Positions 8,843 through 16,719 are shown, counted from the stretch's first letter. The stretch: DNA of 37,282 nucleotides from an uncultured Alphaproteobacteria bacterium (GCA_934203105.1 CAKPYQ010000013.1:1-37282), one strand, 5' to 3'. The notes: generated by a model not told the origin, from the sequence alone. A program made the numbers and translations.

Positions 8843-10027
8843 TCAGTTCACTTTCGCTCTGATTTGGCCGGTAAGGAGCTGTTGCATCAGGCCCTTCTTT
8901 TGCTCTTTTATGGCTTCTAATTTTTGATTCAACAGGTTAATTTCATCATCTGCAGTTGACAAAATATCAGCAATAGCGTGTTGCTCCGTAATATCAGAGG
9001 GGAGGCGGATTTTTATAGTTGACAAAGTTTTAAAATCAACAGTTTCACGAACACTTCCTTGAGCTGAGTTTCTTACTTTTGAATTAAATTCCGTTGTTGT
9101 AATCCAATGTTTCATATAATCAGATAATAGCTGTTCATTACATTTAAATATCACATACATGGGACTTAAAACACCGTCAGTGAAATTATCTAACCGATCA
9201 ATTGAACCAACATTTAAACGGGAGGGGTTATAGGCAAACTCACCTTTTTTCACAATCTTATAATTACTTAAGTCTTCACTGGCGACAACCCTTGCAAATT
9301 GTTCTTCCGGTAGGACAAAGCCTCGACTATTTGTAACACTAAGTACTCGGGTAGTATTTAAGTTTTTATTTCGTCTGCTTATAGATTCTAAAACTGACCC
9401 CAACTTTACTTCTTTCCATGGTTGGGTGAAGCCAGGAAGGCGAGTTTTACCCGTCAAGAGTTCTTGCATCAATCCTTTTTTAAGGAGTTTTTTCTGCTCT
9501 ATCAACCCCGACAACTTTTCAATCGCCTCATCCCACATCCCCAAAACTAAAGCAACCTTCTCCTGCTCAGGTAAGGGAGGAAACAATAACTTCAATGATT
9601 TTACTATTTCAGCGGATAAATTTCCCTGTCCTCCTTGAAGATATTTATGCAGCATCCTATCTTTCAAAAGAATTAATGAATTTTTTAAATAGTGGATATT
9701 ATCTTCTTTTGGACGAATGCATAAGATTGCTTGATTAATAGCTCCTTCTATTTGCGATATTGCAATCTCTCCGCTGTTTGCACCATACAAAGCAAACAAT
9801 AAGTCTCCTTTATTGACCATTTTAGCAGACGATTCTTGCAAGCCTTTTTCTGTGATAAAAAGTTCTGTATAATTTTGGTAGATTTCTCCAGAACGGATAA
9901 AAGGGATTGTCCCATTCTCATAATAAATAGATTTTCCCGCCAAAGGAGTTCCTCCTGAGAATGTATCTATAACATTTCCCAGTTTCTTAACACTCCACCC
10001 CTCAGGTATTTTTGGATTATTCTGCAT
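8843..10027 (-). CDS. hsdS: Type I restriction-modification specificity subunit, two TRDs
   Basis: A 394-residue HsdS. Two target-recognition domains (about 8-145 and 205-350) are each followed by a conserved helical segment ending in KKGLMQELLTGK and KKGLMQQLLTGQ, the normal repeated architecture. It chooses the DNA sequence that HsdM methylates and HsdR attacks. ATG at 10027 is favoured by AGAGGA five bases upstream; a TTG lies one codon earlier. It overlaps the SieB-like gene by 11 bases. Target sequence cannot be read from the protein. No inverted repeats shared with the half-length S gene or a nearby recombinase suggest phase switching. Confidence 0.95.
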   Translation of the reverse strand: MQNNPKIPEGWSVKKLGNVIDTFSGGTPLAGKSIYYENGTIPFIRSGEIYQNYTELFITEKGLQESSAKMVNKGDLLFALYGANSGEIAISQIEGAINQAILCIRPKEDNIHYLKNSLILLKDRMLHKYLQGGQGNLSAEIVKSLKLLFPPLPEQEKVALVLGMWDEAIEKLSGLIEQKKLLKKGLMQELLTGKTRLPGFTQPWKEVKLGSVLESISRRNKNLNTTRVLSVTNSRGFVLPEEQFARVVASEDLSNYKIVKKGEFAYNPSRLNVGSIDRLDNFTDGVLSPMYVIFKCNEQLLSDYMKHWITTTEFNSKVRNSAQGSVRETVDFKTLSTIKIRLPSDITEQHAIADILSTADDEINLLNQKLEAIKEQKKGLMQQLLTGQIRAKVN

Positions 10028-10895
10028 CAACGTCCTCTTTTAAAATAGTCTCTAAAATGAAATATAAATCAGTTGTCAAGGTAACTATAGATACATTTGG
10101 CAAATGCTCGACTTTAAACTCATTAAATAACTGATACATTTGTAGCATATTTGTCTGCGAAGCTAATTGTCTATCTAAAATTTTCACGTTTGGGTATTCT
10201 GATGATGGAGCTAACATAATTCTTCTCAATATATCTTTGAGCTTCTTTGGAAATGTAGTGTAGGTAATTTTTGCCAATTTAATTTTATCTTCTGTTGGAG
10301 TAATAACAAGAGGAACAAAATTTTTAAAAATTTTATCCGTATTTTTTGTTAAAAGTTTCCAAACGGGTATGGGGATAATCATTGATTTGTTGTCAAAAAT
10401 TTGAAGAATTTTCTTATTCTCTAATTGTCTTAAAAATTTTATAACTTTCTTTTTTGTATCAAAAGGATGCCTATATAATTTGAAAACGGAACCGCCTCTA
10501 AACAAATCAATAGTTTCTTCTCTATAAAAATAACTATCTTGATCCAGATCTATTTTAAACTCATTATCATTTTCATAAAGACGATTGTATAAAAAATTTT
10601 TTTCTTCAGGAGTACAATTTTTGAGCGTTTTTAACATAAAGAAGTTTGCTAAAGATTTTTTTACTTTCAAGCAACATCTAACCAAAATTTTCCATAACAA
10701 TATAAGTGAAGATGTAATAGCTCCAACTAAAGCAATAAAAAATATAAAATCAAAGGAGAGCTTGAATGTTCCCCATTCAATAAAGCCAAAACTGCGGTAC
10801 TGTCCTGTAGCGCAAATAATTACACATACAAGAAAAAGAACAATAAGATTTGTTGTCTTTGAAAATGTAGTTAAAATTTTTGTTAGTTTTTCCAT
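10017..10895 (-). CDS. Two-TM protein resembling superinfection exclusion protein SieB
   Basis: A 292-residue protein with two N-terminal membrane helices (about 15-31 and 47-70) and a soluble C-terminal part. After the helices comes KNCTPEEKNFLYNRLYEND and a segment of short strands, like the L-T-P-E-E-K region of SieB-type superinfection exclusion proteins. It would sit in the inner membrane with its domain in the cytoplasm. The start follows the rhuM stop directly, with GAGGA overlapping that stop, and the end overlaps hsdS, so it is fixed in the operon. Blocking phage at the membrane would complement restriction; this rests on weak similarity and context. The C-terminal 120 residues are unassigned. 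Confidence 0.5.
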   Translation of the reverse strand: MEKLTKILTTFSKTTNLIVLFLVCVIICATGQYRSFGFIEWGTFKLSFDFIFFIALVGAITSSLILLWKILVRCCLKVKKSLANFFMLKTLKNCTPEEKNFLYNRLYENDNEFKIDLDQDSYFYREETIDLFRGGSVFKLYRHPFDTKKKVIKFLRQLENKKILQIFDNKSMIIPIPVWKLLTKNTDKIFKNFVPLVITPTEDKIKLAKITYTTFPKKLKDILRRIMLAPSSEYPNVKILDRQLASQTNMLQMYQLFNEFKVEHLPNVSIVTLTTDLYFILETILKEDVDAE

Positions 10896-11918
10896 TCAAT
10901 CCTCTTTTTTCTCCAATTTCTTTTCCAACTTTTCAATCTCACGATCAAAGTCAGAAACATAATTTGCATCTTGGATCTTGCGGAATTTCTCATACTCTTT
11001 GGTTGCCAACGCTTCAGCTACGGAATGGCGTACTTTACCAGCATTATTCAGGATATCGTATTCGCTAAATTTCAAAAAAGCGTTTAGTTTTTCTACCCAA
11101 TCGGCCATTTTCATTGGAATATGGCGGACCGCCTGTAGTTCCGCATAATCAATATACATAGCGACAATACGATTTAAATGTGAAATTTCTTCCTTGTTCA
11201 GATAATTTTTAGCAACGACCGTATCCGAAAGCATGATCTTTCCCTTTGGCGCCCGCTTCCATGTTGTTAATCCCATGTGTGGTTTAGTACTATCTGCTCG
11301 TTCGGTGATAATTTCTGCTGCTGTATGTCCGGTGATAGCAAAATGGAGTTTGTTTTGAACGGTTGCAAAGAAAGTTTTGGTAATCTCTACATCCTTTGAA
11401 TAATCAATGCTTGTAGCATAAATATCAGTTATTTTTTGATAAGCCATACGTTCAGAAGCTCGAATATCACGAATTTCTTCCAATAATTCATCAAAGAAAC
11501 GGGTGCTGAATTTTGAACCGTATTTAAAGCGATCAGAATCAATGGCAAAACCTTTGTAAACATATTTATGCAAAATTTCGGTTGCCCATTGTCTGAATTG
11601 AGTGCCACGAGGAGAATTAACGCGATAACCAACCGCTAAAATGGCTTCTAAGGAGTAAAGTTTGATATGTCGACTTACTTGTCTTGAGCCCTCATTTTGA
11701 ACTTGTAAGGATTCCTTACAAGTTGCTTTTTCACTTAATTCGCCACACTCATATATATTCTTCAAATGCATGATGATATTTTGTGGAGTGGTATCATATA
11801 ATTCAGATATTTTTTTCTGTGATAACCATACATTATTATCTTCGTATAAAACTTCTAAAGCAATACCACCGTCAGGCGCTTGAAACATAATCAATTGATT
11901 ATCGGATATTTTGTTCAT
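10896..11918 (-). CDS. rhuM: RhuM-family protein
   Basis: A 340-residue protein with the hallmarks of the Virulence_RhuM family: an N-terminal winged-helix-like segment (LSQKKISELYDTTPQNIIMHL), a SLEAILAVGYRVNSPRGTQFRQWA block, and a conserved C-terminal half containing KLHFAITGHTAAEI and an HMGLTTWK-like stretch. The family is named after a Salmonella pathogenicity-island gene, but its biochemical role is unknown, and copies inside type I restriction loci are common. ATG at 11918 lies one base after the hsdM stop. A 30-residue Glu/Lys-rich coiled-coil tail ends the protein. DNA binding by the N terminus is inference. Confidence 0.85.
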   Translation of the reverse strand: MNKISDNQLIMFQAPDGGIALEVLYEDNNVWLSQKKISELYDTTPQNIIMHLKNIYECGELSEKATCKESLQVQNEGSRQVSRHIKLYSLEAILAVGYRVNSPRGTQFRQWATEILHKYVYKGFAIDSDRFKYGSKFSTRFFDELLEEIRDIRASERMAYQKITDIYATSIDYSKDVEITKTFFATVQNKLHFAITGHTAAEIITERADSTKPHMGLTTWKRAPKGKIMLSDTVVAKNYLNKEEISHLNRIVAMYIDYAELQAVRHIPMKMADWVEKLNAFLKFSEYDILNNAGKVRHSVAEALATKEYEKFRKIQDANYVSDFDREIEKLEKKLEKKED

Positions 11919-11919
11919 T

Positions 11920-13422
11920 TTATATTCCCAATTCTTCCAAATACTTCTTCATCTTTTCCTGAACTTCTGCTAATTCGGATTCAGTTTTGGCTATATCGGC
12001 TTTAACCTTGAGCAAATCGATTTCTTCTTCCTCTTCAAAGGTATCCACATATCTTGGAATGTTTAGGTTAAAATCGTTTTCCGTAATTTCGTCAAAGGTT
12101 GCAAGATGCGAATACTTTTCGATTTCACGACGATTTTTATAAGTATCCACGATCTTAGCAATATGTTCATCTGAAAGGGTATTTTGTTTTTTACCAGGGA
12201 CAAATTCTTTGCTGGCATCTATAAATAGGACATCTTTGCGATTTTCATTAGCTCCACCTTTCTCTCGACTTTTATCAAAAATCAAAAAGGCGACAGGGAT
12301 ACCTACATTTAAAAATAAATTTGCTGGCAATCCTATAACAGCATCAAGAATGTTTTCTTCAATAAAAGCCTGCCGTATTCTGCCCTCAGAACCTCCACGA
12401 AACAAAACACCATGAGGAACAATAACCGCTATACGTCCAGATTTTGGCTTGGCTGTGGCGACCATGTGAGAAATAAAAGCATAATCACCTTTGCTCGCGG
12501 GAGGCATATCCCGATCAAAACGATGATAAATGTCGTTTTCCAAATGCTTTTCGCCCCATTTATCGAGAGAAAATGGAGGATTTGCGACAATAACATCAAA
12601 CTGCATCAAGTGGTCATTTTCAACCAACATTGGATTATTTAAGGTATCGCCCCATTCAATGCGTGCAGAATCTTGACCATGCAAAAACATATTCATACGA
12701 GCTAAGTTATAAGTTGCTCCCGTTTTTTCTTGACCATAAAGTGCATAGTCGTTAGAACCTTGTTTTTGTACTTCTTCGCCAGCCAACAACAAAAGTCCGC
12801 CAGAACCGCAAGTTGGATCGCAAATTCTGTCTCCAGGCTTAGGCATTGCTAATTTGGCAAGCAATGATGATAGAACTTTTGGCGTGTAAAATTCTCCAGC
12901 CTTCTTACCTGCGTCTGAACCAAATCGTTCAATCAAGTACATGTACGCATTACCAAGTAAGTCACCTTCAACCTCAGCCAAGTTCACTTTATTAAAATCC
13001 GTAATCATATCTCGAATCATCTTATTGCGTTGGCTTGTTTGACCTAAAATAGCTTGAGAATTAAAATCAACCGTAAAAATATCGTGAAGTAGTGCAGAGT
13101 TTGCATCCTCAATTTTATGTAAAGCAATGTTGATTAACTCCCCAATATTGTCAGCATTTTGTTGAGCATAAATATCATAAAAACTAGATCCTTTTGGCAA
13201 AATAAAGCGAGCGTTCTTAAGGCGAAGCTCAATACGTTCTTGGTCATCACCGTAACGCTCTTTTAATTTTTGCACCTCTGCTTGCTTAAGATCGCTGATG
13301 TATTTAAAGAATAAAAAGGCTAAAATATAATCTTTAAACACACTGGCGTCCACAGTGCCTCTGGCAGAATCTGCCGCACTCCATAACAGTTTATTTAATT
13401 CATCTTGTGTAATTTTAGCCAT
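11920..13422 (-). CDS. hsdM: Type I restriction-modification DNA methyltransferase subunit
   Basis: A full-length 500-residue HsdM. The N-terminal helical domain (about 1-160) precedes the N6-adenine methylase core: GEFYTPKVLSSLL (177-189), SAM-binding DPTCGSGG (202-209) and catalytic NPPF (281-284). A Glu-rich coiled coil forms the last 50 residues. With HsdS it methylates adenine at the target site in host DNA, and with HsdR it forms the restriction complex. An AAAGGAG ribosome binding site lies inside the end of the preceding half-length S gene, so translation of the two is coupled. It appears intact. Confidence 0.97.
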   Translation of the reverse strand: MAKITQDELNKLLWSAADSARGTVDASVFKDYILAFLFFKYISDLKQAEVQKLKERYGDDQERIELRLKNARFILPKGSSFYDIYAQQNADNIGELINIALHKIEDANSALLHDIFTVDFNSQAILGQTSQRNKMIRDMITDFNKVNLAEVEGDLLGNAYMYLIERFGSDAGKKAGEFYTPKVLSSLLAKLAMPKPGDRICDPTCGSGGLLLLAGEEVQKQGSNDYALYGQEKTGATYNLARMNMFLHGQDSARIEWGDTLNNPMLVENDHLMQFDVIVANPPFSLDKWGEKHLENDIYHRFDRDMPPASKGDYAFISHMVATAKPKSGRIAVIVPHGVLFRGGSEGRIRQAFIEENILDAVIGLPANLFLNVGIPVAFLIFDKSREKGGANENRKDVLFIDASKEFVPGKKQNTLSDEHIAKIVDTYKNRREIEKYSHLATFDEITENDFNLNIPRYVDTFEEEEEIDLLKVKADIAKTESELAEVQEKMKKYLEELGI

Positions 13423-13425
13423 TTT

Positions 13426-14007
13426 TTACTCCTTTATTGTTTGACTTAGGATTGAGTTTATAAGTTGTTGACGATTCTGTTTTATTTTTTCCATTATACT
13501 GGATTCTCTTTCGTAAAGCAAAAAGAGCTCAACTAATTTTCTTTGTTTTTCCATTGAAATAAGTGGAATGTCGATATCCTTGACATCCGAAATTGTTATT
13601 GTGCTTATTCGTACAGTGTTTTGCCTTAAACAAAGTTGGGCTTTTCCAGGTGCAGAGTTTAAATATAAAGCGACGTATTCTGGCAAGAAGTTTTTATCGC
13701 AAATTGTAATTCGATAGAATGCACTGGATGCCATAATTTTTTCTTGCCCTTTCCAAACAAAAGCTTGAAAATCCCCCTTATTAGAAAGAAGAATTTCATT
13801 CATTGAAAGGTAATACTTATCTTTAATGTCCGGTACTTGAATTTTTTGTAAGCAGGGGAAGGAATAATGACAGAATGAGATTACATCGCGAGGTTGGGCG
13901 ATAGGCACTCCTTCTGATAGATAATCAGACACCAAGGGGGTATCTTTATTATCCCTCCTAAAGTTGTAACCAATTTTTACACAACCAATCTCGGATAACT
14001 TAGTCAC
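13426..14007 (-). CDS. Single-TRD (half-length) HsdS-like specificity protein
   Basis: A 193-residue protein read from GTG at 14005-14007, with AGGAG six bases upstream. It shows one target-recognition domain: an N-terminal LSEIGCVKIGYNFRR opening, NEILLSNKGDF, a TISDVKDIDIPL strand and then a dimerising helix (about 155-190, EKQRKLVELFLLYERE) as at the end of an HsdS half. This is half a normal S subunit. Half-S proteins can pair to make a symmetric specificity unit, so it may give HsdM a second target or regulate the full HsdS. As first gene after the promoter and upstream of hsdM, its position is unusual. No frameshift is seen and the start and end look genuine. Confidence 0.8.
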   Translation of the reverse strand: MTKLSEIGCVKIGYNFRRDNKDTPLVSDYLSEGVPIAQPRDVISFCHYSFPCLQKIQVPDIKDKYYLSMNEILLSNKGDFQAFVWKGQEKIMASSAFYRITICDKNFLPEYVALYLNSAPGKAQLCLRQNTVRISTITISDVKDIDIPLISMEKQRKLVELFLLYERESSIMEKIKQNRQQLINSILSQTIKE

Positions 14008-14037
14008 ATAACGCTCCTATTGTTCAATTTGGAAGCC

Positions 14038-14066
14038 ATTATATCAGAAAGAAATCAGGATATCAA
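14038..14066 (-). promoter_or_regulatory. Strong promoter of the restriction operon
   Basis: On the minus strand TTGATA (14066-14061) is followed after exactly 17 bases by TATAAT (14043-14038). Transcription should begin near 14031, giving a leader of about 25 bases before the GTG start of the half-length specificity gene. No other comparably good promoter was noticed within the operon. Confidence 0.75.
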
Positions 14067-14098
14067 TATAAAAATCTGTTCCAGATAAAAAAAACTTC

Positions 14099-14127
14099 TT
14101 GATAATATTTTTGTTTTAGTATATACA
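14099..14127 (+). promoter_or_regulatory. Promoter for the Cas2-like gene
   Basis: TTGATA (14099-14104), a 17-base spacer and TATACA (14122-14127) point toward the Cas2-like gene. It is divergent from the restriction promoter about 30 bases away. Initiation near 14134 would place two inverted repeats in a leader of about 138 bases. Confidence 0.5.
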
Positions 14128-14133
14128 AGAAAT

Positions 14134-14226
14134 GAGCCTGAAAAATTTCAAGCTCACTAACCGATAAACCAAGAGAATGGTGTTATCAGCCTTCACAACA
14201 CTAATAATACTCATTTTTCTTGGTTT
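14134..14226 (+). promoter_or_regulatory. Structured 5' leader of the Cas2-like gene
   Basis: Two nested features lie between the promoter and the gene. The first is a hairpin at 14134-14155 (ten-base arms, one mismatch, two-base loop). The second is a longer inverted repeat with arms AAACCAAGA (14166-14174) and TCTTGGTTT (14218-14226) enclosing GTGTT/AACAC arms (14180-14184, 14197-14201). This could be a control leader or a small RNA. It matches no RNA family I know. Confidence 0.4.
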
Positions 14227-14271
14227 GTCAAATAAAATTTAACAATAACGCCAAGAAAGAGAGGTAAAAAA

Positions 14272-14529
14272 ATGGCTAAATACGTAATTAATTATGATTT
14301 AAGAAAACCAGGACGGAACTATGACGATTTATACAAGGCCTTAAATTCCTACAGCAATATACATCCGATGGAATCTTGTTGGATAATAAAGAGCCCCAAT
14401 TCAACTTCTTATGTAAGAGACTACCTTAAGACAAAAGTTGACAGTAATGATAAGCTTTTTGTTTCTAAATTAGGTGATTGGGCGTCGTTTAATTTAACAC
14501 AAACAGAAGTAAACTGGTTAAAACAATAA
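14272..14529 (+). CDS. Solitary Cas2/VapD-like (SinR family) protein
   Basis: An 85-residue protein opening MAKYVINYDLRKPGRNY, with the hydrophobic strand and Asp (D9) seen in Cas2, VapD and the small proteins often labelled SinR family. Later segments (SCWIIKSPNS, a helix with VRDYLK, then a DKLFVSKLGDWASF strand) fit the ferredoxin-like fold. No cas1, other cas gene or CRISPR array is in the window, so a spacer-acquisition role is unlikely. A VapD-like RNase toxin or accessory defence role is more plausible but unproven. The ribosome binding site is AGAGAGGT, and an intrinsic terminator follows eight bases after the stop, so the gene is a single transcription unit. Confidence 0.65.
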   Translation: MAKYVINYDLRKPGRNYDDLYKALNSYSNIHPMESCWIIKSPNSTSYVRDYLKTKVDSNDKLFVSKLGDWASFNLTQTEVNWLKQ

Positions 14530-14537
14530 TAAAAATT

Positions 14538-14566
14538 GGGCGGATTATTCCGCCCTTTGTTTTTTT
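14538..14566 (+). terminator. Intrinsic terminator of the Cas2-like gene
   Basis: Arms GGGCGGA (14538-14544) and TCCGCCC (14549-14555) form a seven-pair stem with a TTAT loop, followed by TTTGTTTTTTT. Confidence 0.9.
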
Positions 14567-14579
14567 GTATTATGTTATG

Positions 14580-14652
14580 CAAAAAGTGTGGGGGTGACTA
14601 GCCCGATTTTTTCTGTTTCGCTAGTAAAACACTGCGGCTTGCGTCCCCGCAG
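14580..14652. other. Compact structured spacer, possible small RNA
   Basis: Between two terminators lies a GC-richer segment with two strong inverted repeats: ACTAGC/GCTAGT enclosed by GTGT/ACAC, then CTGCGG/CCGCAG with a nine-base loop. Read on the minus strand, the outer ACAC arm is followed by TTTTT, as in a terminator. No frame codes for a protein. It matches no RNA family I know; strand and function are unknown. Confidence 0.25.
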
Positions 14653-14655
14653 ATA

Positions 14656-14685
14656 TAAAAAAGCCACCTTTTTGATCGGATGGCT
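14656..14685 (-). terminator. Intrinsic terminator of the nitroreductase gene
   Basis: On the minus strand, arms AGCCA (14685-14681) and TGGCT (14666-14662), extended by CC/GG after a bulge, are followed directly by TTTTTT. It lies 22 bases after the nitroreductase stop. Confidence 0.75.
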
Positions 14686-14707
14686 GGCAACCAAAACAAC
14701 AGAGAAA

Positions 14708-15223
14708 TTATAAAAATTGTACGGTATCGGACAAAGGTTTCTTGTTCGTATGTGTTGGCGCCGGTGCCGCTGAGGCTGTCGGATAACCGAACATCATCAA
14801 TAAAACAGGCACTTCGTTTTCCGGCAGATTAAAGGCCTTGCGCGTTTCATCCGGGTTAAACATATTCACCCAAGTGGAATGAACGCCCAGGTCTGTGGCC
14901 TGTAACATCATGTGCTTTGCCACAATGGATGCATCCTCAACGCCCGAAGTAATCGTTTCATCAGTCGGGTTATGCCATTCTTGATTTTTATCATAGCAAA
15001 TAATCATGGCAAGCGGGGCATTGTAATGGCAAGGTGTCAAGGCGCGCAACTTATCCATAGCCGCCGGCGAGTGAACAACATAGACCTTTTGCGGTTGGTT
15101 GTTTTTGGCAGTAGGGGCCACTCGACCGGCCTGTAAAATCTTTTGGATTTTTTCATCTTCAACCGGTTTACTGTCATAACTTCTTTGCGTATAACGCGCT
15201 GTGCTCAGTTCTTCAAATGTCAT
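14708..15223 (-). CDS. Nitroreductase-family FMN oxidoreductase
   Basis: A 171-residue protein from the ATG at 15223, chosen because AAAGGA lies six bases upstream and the family's STARYTQRSYDSKPVE motif follows at once; a longer frame adds 15 unlikely residues. The N-terminal Arg/Ser cluster binds FMN phosphate, APTAKNNQPQ lines the flavin site, and VEDASIVAKHMMLQATDLGVHSTWVNMF is characteristic (given here as family landmarks). Such enzymes use NAD(P)H to reduce nitro compounds, quinones or other acceptors; the natural substrate is unknown. The length is short but complete. A TATAAT (15253-15248) lies 25 bases upstream without a clear -35. It is a single-gene unit ending in its own terminator. 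Confidence 0.9.
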   Translation of the reverse strand: MTFEELSTARYTQRSYDSKPVEDEKIQKILQAGRVAPTAKNNQPQKVYVVHSPAAMDKLRALTPCHYNAPLAMIICYDKNQEWHNPTDETITSGVEDASIVAKHMMLQATDLGVHSTWVNMFNPDETRKAFNLPENEVPVLLMMFGYPTASAAPAPTHTNKKPLSDTVQFL

Positions 15224-15289
15224 TGTTTGTCCTTTCTGTTTGTGATCATTATATAGCATTTTTTTCAAAAAAAGAAAGCAAAATATATT

Positions 15290-16067
15290 TTATAACCACT
15301 CCCCCTGTTTTGCAAGTTTATTGAGCGCAAAGTGCCAGCCGTCCAGACGGCGACCCTTTTGATCACACCAACCTGTATGATAGTAATGGTCAAAGAACCG
15401 CTCCAAGTCTACGGTCAATTCTTTTTCCGTTACATATCGCCGCACTTCATCCTCATCCGGGGGAAGTTGGTCAAAATGATAAGGCATCACAGGCTTTATC
15501 TGCCGAGCAAATACACTGCCGATTGAGTGCAATCCGCCGTTTGAGGTATTTGAAAAATGTTGAGATGTGTATAAATTTTCTTTCCTTATAACATTATTCC
15601 CTTCCTTCCTTTCTTTATTTATTTATGGACTCATCGTGGACTTCTTCAGGATTTTCTGCGGGCGAAGGTCGGGCGGACTTTCCCTTTTTCTTTTCCATCA
15701 AGCCCATATATTTCAAGTAGTTTGGCATCTTTAAAAGTAGGGCGTTGCCAACGCGCATTGTCTCTACTTCATGAATGTCTTTTAATTTCTTCAACAGGCG
15801 CTTGACTTCATCTCGGGATTTATGAAGGGCTTCACCTAAATGCTGATAGCTGGTAACCAGTTCACCTTTTCGAACTTGATTTGTTCCCCGCTGGCGGGTT
15901 GTATAATTGACCCACATTAAAAGGTATGTAAAAATTTTCCAAGCCGCATTATCATAAAAGAGAGGTCAATTGGTGAACTCACGATCCAACATAATATACC
16001 CGTTGCCGGATGGAATTGTGTCCTGAAACGAGAAAGAGAGAGATATCGGGTGTATCACTTTTTTCAT
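15290..16067 (-). pseudogene. Broken phage-type replication protein gene
   Basis: Read from ATG 16067 (AGGAG five bases upstream), one reading path with two lesions gives a recognisable replication-organiser protein. The opening GYIMLDREFTN is followed by TGA (15968-15966) where relatives have Trp, then PLFYDNAAWKIFTYLLMW and a winged-helix domain (GELVTSYQHLGEALHKS). The frame ends at TAA 15617. Removing one AAAT unit from the ATAAATAAATAAA run at about 15615-15627 restores an open frame through to 15290, whose C terminus (DLERFFDHYYHTGW then DGWHFALNKL) is the usual end of this family. The gene therefore carries a nonsense change and a four-base slip. It sits eight bases after the recombinase fragment, as part of a decayed mobile element. 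Confidence 0.8.
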
Positions 16068-16075
16068 AAAAACTC

Positions 16076-16507
16076 CTAAAATTTTGGAAAACCGAATAGT
16101 TTTCTTTGTTCGGGCCAACTGGCAGGGATAGAGGCCCTGAGCAATTCTTTGGCAGTCATTGTTTTGGGCTGAGCTCCCCGTAAAATGGCATCAATAATAT
16201 CCGGTGCCAGAAAAGTGAGCCGAATTTGTGCCCCGATATAGGCCGGATCCTGATGATATATTTCAGCCAGTTCGTGCAAGTTTAAGTTCTTGGCTTCCTG
16301 GGCCAGCGCCTGTAACACATACGGAGATTTAATCAGCAGATTGAGCAAATCCATCACCAAATTATCCAACAGGTGCATAGGGATGGCACTCAGCCGACAT
16401 GAATGAGGCCCATATTTTTTGTGGGTATTATCGGTGTAATATTTGACATTTCGAGTGATAATTAAAATTGCTTGAGAGGATAAAGATACGAAACGAAAAA
16501 GGCGCAA
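16076..16507 (-). pseudogene. C-terminal fragment of a large serine recombinase
   Basis: About 143 codons matching only the last part of phage-type large serine recombinases: the end of the zinc-ribbon region (KYYTDNTHKKYGPHSC), a helical stretch (LLDNLVMDLLNLLIKSP) and the characteristic IRLTFLAPDIIDAIL and PEQRKLFGF tail. The catalytic N-terminal domain, with its Ser nucleophile and Arg residues, is absent. The frame is closed upstream by a stop near 16514, and the only start in the open stretch is a TTG, so no active enzyme is made. It lies about 220 bases from the 3' end of tRNA-Ala. Its TAG stop overlaps the ribosome binding site of the broken replication gene. Confidence 0.75.
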
Positions 16508-16694
16508 AGTTATCGCTTTTTATGGATTGCCTAGCAAAGCCAAGTTTGGGTTGGTTCATCTGCTTTAAATAGCACTTTTGCTTTCTTTCCCAAAAAATTG
16601 CGAATGAATTGTAGCAAATGGGCATTTTCAAATGAAGGCGTAAATCATCACAAGAGCCTTTATAACTTAGCTTTCAGCCCCTCATTTCAGGCAC

Positions 16695-16719
16695 GAAAAA
16701 AGCCCGTTTCAAACGGGCT
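16695..16719 (-). terminator. Intrinsic terminator after tRNA-Ala
   Basis: Nine-base arms AGCCCGTTT (16701-16709) and AAACGGGCT (16711-16719) form a stem; on the minus strand it is followed by TTTTTTCG. It lies 12 bases past the tRNA 3' end. Confidence 0.9.

Noticed and set aside
8843..14007. Invertible specificity cassette
   Set aside because: No recombinase gene and no inverted repeats shared by hsdS and the half-length S gene were found by eye.
14134..14226. CRISPR repeat or tracrRNA next to the Cas2-like gene
   Set aside because: There is one inverted repeat only, no repeated units with spacers, and no cas1 or effector gene.
14166..14226. AAACCAAGA/TCTTGGTTT arms as attachment-site or IS ends
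   Set aside because: No direct repeat flanks them and no transposase or integrase lies between; the arms fit an RNA hairpin better.
15290..16067. TGA read as tryptophan (alternative genetic code)
   Set aside because: TGA is the natural stop of prmC, rhuM and the HEPN-like gene in this window, and tryptophans elsewhere use TGG, so a nonsense mutation is simpler.
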